Shown: piece by piece, positions 53,693-61,897 of the stretch
How the letters are laid out: each line of letters begins with the position of its first letter
How positions within the stretch are numbered: position 1 is the stretch's first letter
Assembly (NCBI GenBank): GCA_963808315.1
Contig: CAWEFK010000047.1
Span: 182,444 to 246,443, forward strand
Source: Palsa-504 sp963808315
GTDB lineage: Bacteria; Actinomycetota; Actinomycetes; Streptosporangiales; Streptosporangiaceae
Length of the DNA: 64,000 nt
Direction: 5' to 3'
The notes under the pieces: model-generated
What the model was told of the DNA's origin: nothing
The model's input: the letters and a program-made list of their open reading frames with translations, nothing else
The model's database searches: none
Program-made: the position numbers and the translations under genes

Positions 53693-54940
53693 GTGCGCGT
53701 GCTATTCACTACCCCCACGGGCATCAGCCATCTCCGGTCGACCCTGTCCCTGGCCGAAGGCCTGACCCAGGCCGGACACGAGGTCGCCTACGCCACGTCG
53801 GCGTCGTTCGGGCCGGCCGTCCGGTCGGCTGGCTACCTGTCCTTCGCCGCCGGGCTCGACTACGAGGAAAGCCGGCCTGAGTCGCTTCCCGCGCTGCACT
53901 CGGCGCAGGCCGGCGGGGCCGCGCTGAGCGTGTTCGCGGAGCTGGCCGGGAAGGGCATGGTCGAAGACCTCGACCGGGTGATCGATGACTGGCGTCCCGG
54001 TCTGGTCATCCGCGGCATGCTGGAGTTTGGCGGCTGGATCGCGGCCGAACGCGCCGGACTTCCAGTGGCCACGATCAGTCCGTCGATCGACCTGCCCGCG
54101 CCGGTGCTCGTGTCGTTCACCAAGGACCTGCTGACCGAAGAGCTGCCCGGCCGGTACGGCATCGCGCCCGACCCGGGGCTGGAGCGGCTCTACGGTTATC
54201 CGTTCCTCGGCACGCTGCCGGCCGAGCTGACCCCACCGGGATTTCCCCCGCCGCCGCGGTGTTTCCGGCTGCGCGATCACCGGGCGGAATCCGCTTCGAC
54301 CGGTCAAGATGGCCAGCCCGACTGGATGGCCGGACTAGGCTCGCGCCCGCTGGTGCACATCGCGTTCGGCTCGATATTCGGATCCTCGCCGCAGGCCAGG
54401 CGCATTATCGCGGCCGCCCTGACCGGATTGTGCTCAGAAGCGGTGGACGTCGTGGTCGCGGTAGGCAGCCAGGGGAACCCGGACGACTTCGGCACCTGGC
54501 CGTCGAACATCCGGATCGTGCGCTATATCTCCGACTACCGGGCCTTTTTCGAGCGCTGTGACGTCCTGGTGAACAACGCCGGGCCGGGAACACTCAAGTT
54601 CGCCATGGCGGCCGGGGTCCCGGCCTGCCTGATCCCCTTTCATGCCGAAGGCCCGATGATCGCCCGGCAACTGCATCAGCTCGGCGCCGGCCTGCTGTGC
54701 ACGGGGATACCCGAGGACCGGCGTCCGTTCCCCGCGGTCGACCTCGATCGCCTGGAACCCGAACATATCCGTGCGAGCGTGCGCAGGCTCCTGGATGAGG
54801 CGACATTCGGCAGCGCCATGGTCCGGCTCGGGGACTCGATGCGATCGCTGCCGTCGGCAGCCGAAGCGGTGCGATGGCTCATGAGAGCCATCGAAGTTCA
54901 GTCAGCACCATGGGCCAGGAGGCAGGAAGATGGAAACTGA
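53693..54940 (+). CDS. Glycosyltransferase, GT1/UGT type
   Basis: 415 aa from the GTG at 53693 (VRVLFTTPTGISHLRSTLSL). GT-B fold with the N-terminal HEVAYATSASFGPAVRSAGY and the C-terminal donor site VHIAFGSIFGSSPQARRIIA, VRYISDYRAFFERCDVLVNN and GPGTLKFAMAAGVPACLIPF. The usual HxG at the donor motif is NAGPGT here. It resembles polyketide-decorating transferases of the EryCIII/DesVII group and probably attaches the amino sugar. Its end overlaps the SDR start by 11 bp. Confidence 0.88.
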   Translation: MRVLFTTPTGISHLRSTLSLAEGLTQAGHEVAYATSASFGPAVRSAGYLSFAAGLDYEESRPESLPALHSAQAGGAALSVFAELAGKGMVEDLDRVIDDWRPGLVIRGMLEFGGWIAAERAGLPVATISPSIDLPAPVLVSFTKDLLTEELPGRYGIAPDPGLERLYGYPFLGTLPAELTPPGFPPPPRCFRLRDHRAESASTGQDGQPDWMAGLGSRPLVHIAFGSIFGSSPQARRIIAAALTGLCSEAVDVVVAVGSQGNPDDFGTWPSNIRIVRYISDYRAFFERCDVLVNNAGPGTLKFAMAAGVPACLIPFHAEGPMIARQLHQLGAGLLCTGIPEDRRPFPAVDLDRLEPEHIRASVRRLLDEATFGSAMVRLGDSMRSLPSAAEAVRWLMRAIEVQSAPWARRQEDGN

Positions 54941-55706
54941 GATCAATCCGGAGCAAGAGTTCGCCGGAATGGTGGCCTTCGTCACAGGCGGCAGTCGCGG
55001 CATCGGCGCGGCGACCGCGCGCCTTCTCGCCGCACGCGGCGCCGCGGTCGGGATCAACTACCTGCACAGTGACGCGAAGGCGAAGGCTGCGGTGGAGTTG
55101 ATCACCGCGGCGGGCGGCGCCGCGGTGGCCGTACGCGCGGACGTCACCGACGAAGAGGAGACCCGCGCCGCCATCGACGCCGTCGAGCGGGACCTCGGGC
55201 CGATCGACGTCGCGGTCTTCAACGCTCACGGCCTGGCGACCCCGGCCCGTGCCCCGTTCCTCAAGGTGCCGCAGTGGCTGATCGAGGATGTCATCGTGCG
55301 GCAGGTGCGAGCAGTGCTGATCCCGAGCCGCATCCTGCTGCCGCGCATGGCCGAGCGCGGCCAGGGCTCCGTTGTCGTCGTCACGTCGACTCAGGTGCTG
55401 CATCCAGCCGAGCAGATGCTTGCGCTCGCGATGGGGAAGGGCGCGCTCGCCGTGGCGGTGAAGGCGCTCGCGGAGGAGTTCGCGCCGATCCGGGTCAACG
55501 CCATCGCGCCCGGCCCCATCCTGACCGACGCGACCGCCACGTTGCTGAGCGATGAGTACAAGCAGTCGCGCGCCGAGGTAACCCCGCTAGGCCGGCTCGG
55601 TACGGCAGAAGATGTGGCGGGCCCCATCGTCGCCCTGGCCGGGCCCTCGTGCAGCTTCATTACCGGAGCCACGCTTCAGGTCAACGGCGGCATCCTGATG
55701 GCCTAG
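54930..55706 (+). CDS. Short-chain dehydrogenase/reductase with catalytic Tyr replaced
   Basis: 258 aa, classical SDR fold: TGGSRGIG (19-26), FNAHG in place of NNAG (97-101), Ser153 (VVTSTQ), Lys170 and PGPI. The catalytic Tyr expected at position 166, four residues before Lys170, is Leu (LAMGK), while the remainder of the fold is well kept. Atypical SDRs lacking the Tyr include SimC7, a polyketide ketoreductase of simocyclinone biosynthesis. A role in aromatic polyketide or sugar reduction is therefore possible but not shown. It overlaps the upstream glycosyltransferase gene. Confidence 0.82.
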   Translation: METEINPEQEFAGMVAFVTGGSRGIGAATARLLAARGAAVGINYLHSDAKAKAAVELITAAGGAAVAVRADVTDEEETRAAIDAVERDLGPIDVAVFNAHGLATPARAPFLKVPQWLIEDVIVRQVRAVLIPSRILLPRMAERGQGSVVVVTSTQVLHPAEQMLALAMGKGALAVAVKALAEEFAPIRVNAIAPGPILTDATATLLSDEYKQSRAEVTPLGRLGTAEDVAGPIVALAGPSCSFITGATLQVNGGILMA

Positions 55707-55718
55707 GGGCCGGACACA

Positions 55719-55779
55719 GGTGAGCTGGCCGCACGGGAAGGCGGGCTTGGTGCCGCCTTCGCGTGCTGGCCAGCTCACC
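55719..55779. terminator. Long two-part hairpin between convergent genes
   Basis: An outer perfect 12-bp arm (GGTGAGCTGGCC, 55719-55730, with GGCCAGCTCACC, 55768-55779) encloses a second stem (GAAGGCGG with CCGCCTTC). It lies between the SDR stop and the convergent SnoaL-SCP2 gene stop, so it can end transcription from both sides. Confidence 0.82.
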
Positions 55780-55799
55780 GCGGGGCTCGGGTGCGGGGA

Positions 55800-56699
55800 T
55801 CAGGCGTCGCCCAGGATGCTGCCGAGCTTCATGCCGAGCACGGCGTCGCCCTCGACGCGCAGCTTGCCTATCATGAAGGCCTCGACCCCGCTGAGCTCAC
55901 CACTGGACATCGCGAGCATGTCTTCCTCGTCGATGGTGATGGTGACATCCGGCTTGTCGACCGTGCCGGGAGTGATCGTGGCCGCGCCCTGGTCGAAGGC
56001 CAGGACCCATCGTCCCCCGCCGTCTCCCACGATGTGGTACTGGTAAATGGCCGTGAGATCCTCGGCCTTGTCCCGTGCTTCGGCGAGCTGCTTCGCCATG
56101 TCATCAAATGCAGCCTGTATAGCAGCCATTTCATTACCTTCCTTTGCCGGGGTTGCCTCATTGACGGCCCGGGGCTGTGCCTCACGCTCCGCCTGTGCCT
56201 CCGCCCACGCTTTGTGCGCGAGTTCCATCGGCTTGCCCAGGCCCTTCACGCCATCGACTGGGCCGCTCTCGTGCGGCTTTTCATCGAGCCGCCGGGAGAA
56301 CGGTCCCCAGTGCTCACAGAACTTCCCGTCCTTGACCCGGAGCATATTAATTTCCATCCGCTTCTGCAGACGGTCCTCCGGCGGCACCCCCTGGCTTTTA
56401 CCTTCCAGGAAACCGCGTGGCGTTCCGTACTGTATGCTGCGGCACACCACGGTGTCGCCGTCCACGCAGATGTCGAGGATCTCATGTCGTACATCAGGGA
56501 AAACCCACCGCAGATACGGAATCCAGGTCCGCACGATCTCCGGCCCGGTGCGGTTGTCCAGTGGATAATTGCCCTCCACATATTCTTCGTGAAAGAGCTC
56601 GTCGACTACTGGGCCGAGGTCGCCGTCGTTGATGATCTCCGCCACGAAGCGGCGGACCATCGCCCTGTTTCTTTCCTGCGGGGATTCGGTTACTGCCAT
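55800..56699 (-). CDS. SnoaL-like polyketide cyclase fused to an SCP2 sterol-carrier domain
   Basis: 299 aa. Residues 1-145 form a SnoaL-like domain (NRAMVRRFVAEIINDGDLGP, YPLDNRTGPEIVRTWIPYLR, VFPDVRHEILDICVDGDTVV, RMEINMLRVKDGKFCEHWGP). After a charged linker, residues 190-298 form an SCP2-like lipid-binding domain (AAFDDMAKQLAEARDKAEDL, VLAFDQGAATITPGTVDKPD, DMLAMSSGELSGVEAFMIGK, LRVEGDAVLGMKLGSIL). The fusion implies that one protein both cyclises and holds a hydrophobic intermediate; that is inference. It lies in a two-gene minus-strand unit with the MDR gene. Confidence 0.82.
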   Translation of the reverse strand: MAVTESPQERNRAMVRRFVAEIINDGDLGPVVDELFHEEYVEGNYPLDNRTGPEIVRTWIPYLRWVFPDVRHEILDICVDGDTVVCRSIQYGTPRGFLEGKSQGVPPEDRLQKRMEINMLRVKDGKFCEHWGPFSRRLDEKPHESGPVDGVKGLGKPMELAHKAWAEAQAEREAQPRAVNEATPAKEGNEMAAIQAAFDDMAKQLAEARDKAEDLTAIYQYHIVGDGGGRWVLAFDQGAATITPGTVDKPDVTITIDEEDMLAMSSGELSGVEAFMIGKLRVEGDAVLGMKLGSILGDA

Positions 56700-56776
56700 G
56701 TCATGCTCCTCCGGTTGCCTCGGCGATACGGGTCGCGACCATGATTTGTGCCGGCCACCCCGGCAACCTGCCGCCG

Positions 56777-57898
56777 TCAGGTGGCATGCTGCTCCTCCTT
56801 CACATCAAGGACCACAAGCGCCGGAGAATCCCTGCGCAGCATGATCGCCTTCATCGCGTCCGCTGCTGATTCCAGTGGGAAACGATGGGTCACGAGCGGG
56901 TCGATGTCGAGATCGCCCTGGGCCGCCAGCGTGCGGACCCGGCCGACATCATCGCGGGTGGCGTGTGGACAGCCGCAGACGCGCAGGTTGCGGGTCATGA
57001 CGTCCAGGTAGTTGACCTGGATCAGGCTAGGGTTGCCGGCCATCAGGACCGCGCAGCCGCGGCGGTTCAGGCCCGGGAGGCATTGCTGGACCACGAACGG
57101 TTCGATCGGCGTGAAGTCCACCAGCGCATCGAAACCGCCCGACGCTTCCTTGACGGCGGCGGTCAGCCCGGCCTTCTTCTTCCAGTCGGCCGGCAGTTCC
57201 TCGATCGCGACAGCCGCTTCGACGTACGGGAACGCCTTGACCAGCGCGTCTAGCGCCGACCGGTGGTTCGCGACGGCCACCACCCGGTCGAATCCGAGCA
57301 GTGGCGCGCAGGCCACCGCCAGGCGGCCGTTGGCGCCGGTCGCGCCGGTGATGAGCAAGCGGCCGCCGGCGGCGCTCGCCCGGGCCGTCGACAGCGCCTT
57401 CGCGGAGATCGCGGCGGTGGTTAGCTTGCAGCCCGCAGGGAACGAGATTCCGTCGGGGAGCAGGTCCAGGTTGGCCGCGGGTACCCGTACGTACTCGGCC
57501 ATGCCTCCGTTGTGATAGCGCTCGTAGACCGACATGCCGTCGGGGCCGAAGACCGCGTAGCCGATCATCGCGAAGGCCGGGCACTGACTTTCGTCACCGG
57601 CGGCACACCCCGGGCAGGACGTTTTGCGGCAGCCGAGCGGCGCGTAAACGTGCACCCGGTCGCCCTCGGTCACGTTCGTGACGCCGGGGCCGGTCGCGGC
57701 CACCACGCCGGATATCTCGTGACCCAGCGTCGCGGGCATCAGCTTGATCATATCGGTGAAGAGCCACACCGACACCAGGCCGCGGGAAAGCCCCACTGAA
57801 TGTACCCGGACGAGGGCTTCGCCCGGGCCGATGTCGGGTACCGGAATCTCCTCCACGACAAATGCATTACGTTTCGGGTGGACTCGGACGGCGCGCAT
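56777..57898 (-). CDS. Zinc-dependent MDR-family dehydrogenase/reductase
   Basis: 373 aa. GroES-like N-terminal half with the GHE motif (59-61) and a structural zinc cluster Cys90, Cys95, Cys98, Cys106 (GCRKTSCPGCAAGDESQC). The Rossmann part is LLITGATGANGRLAVACAPL with AVANHRSALDAL. The first catalytic Cys is absent (HSVGLSRGLVS), so the catalytic zinc site is incomplete and the chemistry may be non-classical. It probably acts on the polyketide or a precursor. It is divergent from the cyclase-CLF-ACP operon. Confidence 0.82.
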   Translation of the reverse strand: MRAVRVHPKRNAFVVEEIPVPDIGPGEALVRVHSVGLSRGLVSVWLFTDMIKLMPATLGHEISGVVAATGPGVTNVTEGDRVHVYAPLGCRKTSCPGCAAGDESQCPAFAMIGYAVFGPDGMSVYERYHNGGMAEYVRVPAANLDLLPDGISFPAGCKLTTAAISAKALSTARASAAGGRLLITGATGANGRLAVACAPLLGFDRVVAVANHRSALDALVKAFPYVEAAVAIEELPADWKKKAGLTAAVKEASGGFDALVDFTPIEPFVVQQCLPGLNRRGCAVLMAGNPSLIQVNYLDVMTRNLRVCGCPHATRDDVGRVRTLAAQGDLDIDPLVTHRFPLESAADAMKAIMLRRDSPALVVLDVKEEQHAT

Positions 57899-58162
57899 AT
57901 ATAGTTACCCATCTCACGTATGTTGCTTTCCTGTATACCATCAAAAGCCCCCGCGGGCCGCATCGCGCCAGTATTCTGCCGGTCGCAGGTGCACTTCCGC
58001 ACTTGGAAAAAAACTGCTCGGGAAATTCACCGGGAAATATGCGGTAAGTACGAAAGTAGTGCGGACATCTCACCGGAGTCTTGCCCCGTTTCTGTCGGCC
58101 GATAATACTGATGGCATAGCCGAGCGGAAGCGTCGGCGAACGCGCTAGCAGGAGGTGGCCGG
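57899..58162. other. Divergent promoter region of the polyketide genes
   Basis: 264 bp with lower GC than its surroundings, between the MDR gene (minus) and the cyclase gene (plus). AGGAGG for the cyclase lies at 58149-58154. I see no clean -35/-10 pair or perfect operator palindrome. Confidence 0.45.
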
Positions 58163-58645
58163 GTGGCTGGGCACATTGACGTCCGGGTTAAGGTCGCAGC
58201 ATCACTCGACGTGTTGTGGGAAGTTTCTAAAGCGGTCGAGATGGCCCAGGCAACAGCGGGGCCGGCCGACCGGCATGCGGTGGGCCATGAAATGGTCGAG
58301 TTTAATCGGGACCGCAACAGCGTCATTTACCGCATTAATCCGGGCACGGACACCGCGGATCGCACGTGGGAATATCAGGTTGAGCGGATAGTCAACGAGA
58401 CTGATAAGACCGCTTACGCCCGGCGCTGGGGCAACGAGAATTTCCTTTACTCCTATGCCTTCTGGCAGTACACGGGCGCGAACGGCAGCAGCGAGCTCCG
58501 CTGCGTCGCTGACTTCGAGCTGGCTCCCGGCGCGCCCATGGATGACCGGCAGATGGAGGCCTTCATGAGCCGGGGGACGCGGGCGGCAATGGAGAAGACG
58601 GCACGGGCGGCGGAGGCCGGATCCACCACGGCGAGTCCGGGGTGA
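58163..58645 (+). CDS. Polyketide cyclase/aromatase, single SRPBCC domain (WhiE-VI-like)
   Basis: 160 aa. The N terminus VAGHIDVRVKVAASLDVLWEVSKAVE and the tail PGAPMDDRQMEAFMSRGTRA are typical of small aromatase/cyclases of type II polyketide pathways, which guide ring closure of the poly-beta-keto chain. AGGAGG lies 8 nt before the GTG. Its stop overlaps the ketosynthase start (GTGA), so it is the first gene of a tight operon: cyclase, CLF, ACP, methyltransferase. Confidence 0.82.
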   Translation: MAGHIDVRVKVAASLDVLWEVSKAVEMAQATAGPADRHAVGHEMVEFNRDRNSVIYRINPGTDTADRTWEYQVERIVNETDKTAYARRWGNENFLYSYAFWQYTGANGSSELRCVADFELAPGAPMDDRQMEAFMSRGTRAAMEKTARAAEAGSTTASPG

Positions 58646-59910
58646 GCGCCGGGTTGAGCGTCGTGGCGACGCCGTCGGCCATCGGGTCCCGGCGGGCCGT
58701 GTTCACGGGCCTCGGCATGGTCAACGCGGCTGGCGAGGACGCGGAAACCGTCTGGCAGACGGTCCTGTCCGGGAAGTCCGTGATCGGGCTGCCCCACCGG
58801 TTTGATGCGTCCGGCCTGGCCGTGAGCCTGGTCGCGGAGATACCTGACTTCCGCCCGGCGAAGGGACTTTCCCGCCGCATCATCGCCAAGAGCGACCGGT
58901 TCGCTCACTTCGCCCTGACCGCGACGGCTGAGGCGTTCGCCGATGCCGGCCTCGACCTGGACGCGCTCGACCCGTTCCGTACCGGTATCAGCTTCGGCAA
59001 TAACAGCGGAGGGTGGGACATCTGCGAGCGAGGTTTCGTCGAGTATTACCGCGAGGGCCCCGCCATGGTGAATCCCTGGCAGGCCACGGCCTGGTTCCCG
59101 GCGGCGCCACAGGGCTTTGTCAGCATCCACTTCAACATCCGGGGCTGGTCGAAGAGCTTTGCCTGCGATCGCGCCAGTGGAGCATCGGCCGCGTACTTCG
59201 CCCTCCGTGCCCTGCAGTGGGGGCACAACGACCTGATGCTGACCGGCGGGTCCGAGGCGCCCGTCACCCGGCTCGGGGTGAACGCGCACGTCTCCACGGG
59301 TGAACTCAGCCGTTCCTCGGATCCCGACCGTGCCTACCTCCCCTACAGCAAGGCCGGGACCGGCCTCGTACTCGGTGAGGGCAGCGCCATCTTGGTCCTG
59401 GAGGACCGCGACCTGGCCGTCAAGCGCGGCGCGCGCGTCTACGGCGAGTTGCTCGCGGTGGAACAGCGAACCGGACGACCGGACGACCCCAGCGCGCTCG
59501 AGGACGCCCTCCGGGCCGCCCTGGAGCAGGCACGCCGCGAACCGGCCCGGGTCGGCCTGGTGTTCGGCGACGGCAGCGGACAAGTCAGCGCCGATCTGCT
59601 GGAGGCGGACGTGCTGAACCGGGTGCTGCCCGGCGTCCCGGTCACGGTGCCGAAGGCAGCCTTCGGACACCTGTACGGCGCCAGCGCCGGTACCGACATC
59701 GCGCTGGCGCTGCTCGCGCTGCGCGACCGGGTCATCCCGGCGACCGCGCACGCGGAAAGCGACGCGGCCGAACGCTTCGTGCCGATGGTCGCCGTCACCG
59801 AGTCACGCGACTTCGACACCGTGGTGATCATCTCGCGATCACGCGAGGGGACGAACGTGGTAGTAGTCATCGGCCGAGACCAGGCCGCCGAGATGGAGCC
59901 GAGGCAGTAG
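58642..59910 (+). CDS. Type II PKS ketosynthase chain-length factor (KS-beta)-like protein
   Basis: 422 aa thiolase-fold protein. ISFGNNSGGWDICERGF and NPWQATAWFPAAPQGFVSIH are chain-length-factor signatures. The residue aligned with the KS-alpha Cys (and the CLF Gln) is Arg177 (FACDRASGASAAYF), so it cannot condense by the normal mechanism. The second region PKAAFGHLYGASAGTDIALA also follows the CLF pattern. No KS-alpha gene lies beside it, which is unusual, since KS-alpha and CLF normally form an adjacent pair. Coupled by overlap to the upstream cyclase. Confidence 0.8.
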   Translation: MSAGLSVVATPSAIGSRRAVFTGLGMVNAAGEDAETVWQTVLSGKSVIGLPHRFDASGLAVSLVAEIPDFRPAKGLSRRIIAKSDRFAHFALTATAEAFADAGLDLDALDPFRTGISFGNNSGGWDICERGFVEYYREGPAMVNPWQATAWFPAAPQGFVSIHFNIRGWSKSFACDRASGASAAYFALRALQWGHNDLMLTGGSEAPVTRLGVNAHVSTGELSRSSDPDRAYLPYSKAGTGLVLGEGSAILVLEDRDLAVKRGARVYGELLAVEQRTGRPDDPSALEDALRAALEQARREPARVGLVFGDGSGQVSADLLEADVLNRVLPGVPVTVPKAAFGHLYGASAGTDIALALLALRDRVIPATAHAESDAAERFVPMVAVTESRDFDTVVIISRSREGTNVVVVIGRDQAAEMEPRQ

Positions 59911-59936
59911 TAATCATAAATATCCAGCAAGACGAC

Positions 59937-60179
59937 GTGACCAAGGCCATCACCGAGATCCTCTGCGATCTCGGCGTCGAGTCCACTGCTATCAGAGACA
60001 ACGCGACTTTGGGGGACGAGCTGGAATTGGACTCGACCGACGCGGTCGAGGTGTCGCTCGGGATCAAGCGCAGGTTCGGTGTAGAGGTCAAGACGCAAGT
60101 CAAGGGCGACCACACCGTAGCCAGCCTGCGGGACGCCGTGCTGGCCGCGCTGGCGGCCCGGCCCGCGTCGGCCGGCTAA
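59937..60179 (+). CDS. Acyl carrier protein
   Basis: 80 aa. The phosphopantetheine attachment site is Ser33 in LELDSTDAVEVSLGIKRRFG. The four-helix pattern (VTKAITEILCDLG, DAVLAALAA) is normal. GTG at 59937 is used; no other start codon occurs in frame after the ketosynthase stop, and no strong ribosome site is seen, so translation may depend on coupling. It carries the growing polyketide chain and needs activation by a phosphopantetheinyl transferase such as the one at 63238. Confidence 0.88.
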   Translation: MTKAITEILCDLGVESTAIRDNATLGDELELDSTDAVEVSLGIKRRFGVEVKTQVKGDHTVASLRDAVLAALAARPASAG

Positions 60180-60182
60180 GTC

Positions 60183-60950
60183 ATGGCCGAAGTGAACCGT
60201 GTGTACCCGGCACGGATCTACGACTACTGGCTGACCGGTACGGAGATCACCCCGGCGGACAAGGAGAGCGCGAAGTGGGCCCTCAAGATCGTGCCGGAGT
60301 TCCATGACTACGCGGTCGGGAACAACAAGTTCCTCACCCGGGCGGTCCGCTTTCTCATGGACGCCGGAATCCGGCAGTTTCTTGATATCGGAGCCAGATT
60401 CCCGGCCGCACCCAACGTGCATGAAATCGCGCAGGCTTCCGACCCGGCGGCACGGGTGGTCTACGCCGGTGACGACGAACTGGCCTTCCAGCGCACCACC
60501 GAACTGCTCAGCGGCAACCCCGGCGCGACCGCGGTCAAGGCCGATCCACGTGACGTGGGCGCGGTCCTTGACCAGGCGGGGAAGCTGCTCGACCTCACCG
60601 AGCCGATGGCGGTCATGTTCGTGACCTGCCTGCATCATCTGGATGACGCCGAGGATCCCGCGGGCCTGGTCGCGCGCTATCTGGAATCCGCGGCGCCGGG
60701 AAGTTACCTGGTCTTGTCGCACAGCACCCAGGAAATGGCGCCCACGCGCATGCGGCTCGGTGCTGAGCTGGCCCGTCGCCTAGCTGGCCTGGTCTTCGTG
60801 CCCCGCCGCCGCGACCCGATCCTGCGGATGTTCAACGGGCGCGACCTGGTCGAGCCGGGGCTGGTGCAGGTCTCCTACTGGCGGGCCGGTGACGAGCCGG
60901 AGGAGAACGCGGACCGGGTCTGGGCCTACGGGGGCGTAGCCAGGCTCTGA
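60183..60950 (+). CDS. SAM-dependent methyltransferase of the PF04672 family
   Basis: 255 aa with the signature VYPARIYDYWLTGTEITPAD, the SAM region FLDIGARFPAAPNVHEIAQA, RVVYAGDDELAFQRT and PMAVMFVTCLHHLDDAEDPA. It begins 3 bp after the ACP stop. The usual GGG of the SAM loop is GARF here, and VDYDP is AGDDE, so cofactor binding may be weakened. Being inside the ACP operon, it may methylate the polyketide or sugar. Confidence 0.83.
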   Translation: MAEVNRVYPARIYDYWLTGTEITPADKESAKWALKIVPEFHDYAVGNNKFLTRAVRFLMDAGIRQFLDIGARFPAAPNVHEIAQASDPAARVVYAGDDELAFQRTTELLSGNPGATAVKADPRDVGAVLDQAGKLLDLTEPMAVMFVTCLHHLDDAEDPAGLVARYLESAAPGSYLVLSHSTQEMAPTRMRLGAELARRLAGLVFVPRRRDPILRMFNGRDLVEPGLVQVSYWRAGDEPEENADRVWAYGGVARL

Positions 60951-61018
60951 TCGCCCGGCAGGACCAATCACGGTGTCACGACGCTCACGCGGACATGACC
61001 GTCACGGAAGGGCAGAAA

Positions 61019-61897
61019 ATGCGGGGAATCATCCTGGCGGGCGGACGGGGATCCCGGCTGTTTCCCGCTACCCGCGCGGTATCCAAGCAGCTTCTCCCGG
61101 TCTTTGACAAGCCGCTGATCTACTACCCGCTGACGACCCTGATCACCATCGGGATCCGGGACATCATGATCATCTCGACCGCCGAGGGCGATCCGTGCTT
61201 CCGGCGGCTGCTCGGCGACGGCTCGCAGCTCGGCCTGCGGTTCGAGTATGCCGTGCAGGAACGGCCGGAGGGCATTGCCCAGGCCCTGACGATCGCAGGT
61301 GACTTTACCGGCGATGACACGGTCGCCCTCATTCTCGGGGACAACATTTTCCACGGGCCTGGGCTGGCCGACATACTACGCGCGCAGACACAGGTGTGCG
61401 GTGCCCGCATTTTCGCCTACCCGGTGTCCCGCCCGGCGTCCTTCGGCGTGGTCGGCTTCGATTCGGCCGGCCGGGTTCTGTCAATCGAGGAGAAACCGCG
61501 CATCCCGGCGTCGCACTATGCCGTCACGGGCCTTTATTTCTATGCGAGCGACGTTACGGATTTCGTCCGCAAGGCGTCGCCGAGTGCCCGGGGCGAGCTC
61601 GAGATCACCTCGGTGAACGCGGCCTATCTGGCGGAGCACAGGCTGCACGCAACGGTGCTTACCGAGGACATGACGTGGCTTGACGCGGGCACGCTCAGCT
61701 CACTGGGGGAGGCTGCCGAGTTCGTTCGGGCCACCGAGGAGGAACAGGGCGTCAAGGTCGGCTGTATCGAGGAGGCCGCATGGCGGGCGGGTCGCATAGA
61801 CGACTCTCAATTGCTGGAACTGGCGGACCCCTTGCTGACAAGTGGTTATGGCGTTTATCTCTGCAATCTGCTCGGAGGCAGACATGCGATATTATGA
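61019..61897 (+). CDS. rmlA: Glucose-1-phosphate thymidylyltransferase
   Basis: 292 aa. Nucleotidyltransferase signature GIILAGGRGSRLFPATRAVSKQLLPVFDKP, seen as LAGGRGSRLFP and SKQLLPVFDKPLIYYPL; metal-binding ILGDNIFHG; VVGFDSAGRVLSIEEKP; and TWLDAGTLSSLGEAAEFVRA. It makes dTDP-glucose, the first step toward dTDP-4-oxo-6-deoxyglucose used by the FdtA-like isomerase. The next enzyme, RmlB, is not in the window. GAAGGG precedes the ATG at 61019. Its 3' end overlaps the salicylate synthase gene by 14 bp. Confidence 0.93.
   Translation: MRGIILAGGRGSRLFPATRAVSKQLLPVFDKPLIYYPLTTLITIGIRDIMIISTAEGDPCFRRLLGDGSQLGLRFEYAVQERPEGIAQALTIAGDFTGDDTVALILGDNIFHGPGLADILRAQTQVCGARIFAYPVSRPASFGVVGFDSAGRVLSIEEKPRIPASHYAVTGLYFYASDVTDFVRKASPSARGELEITSVNAAYLAEHRLHATVLTEDMTWLDAGTLSSLGEAAEFVRATEEEQGVKVGCIEEAAWRAGRIDDSQLLELADPLLTSGYGVYLCNLLGGRHAIL

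Noticed and set aside
58642..59910. KS-alpha or FabF assignment
   Set aside because: The active-site Cys is replaced by Arg and the flanking motifs (WQATAWFPAAPQG) are those of a chain-length factor.
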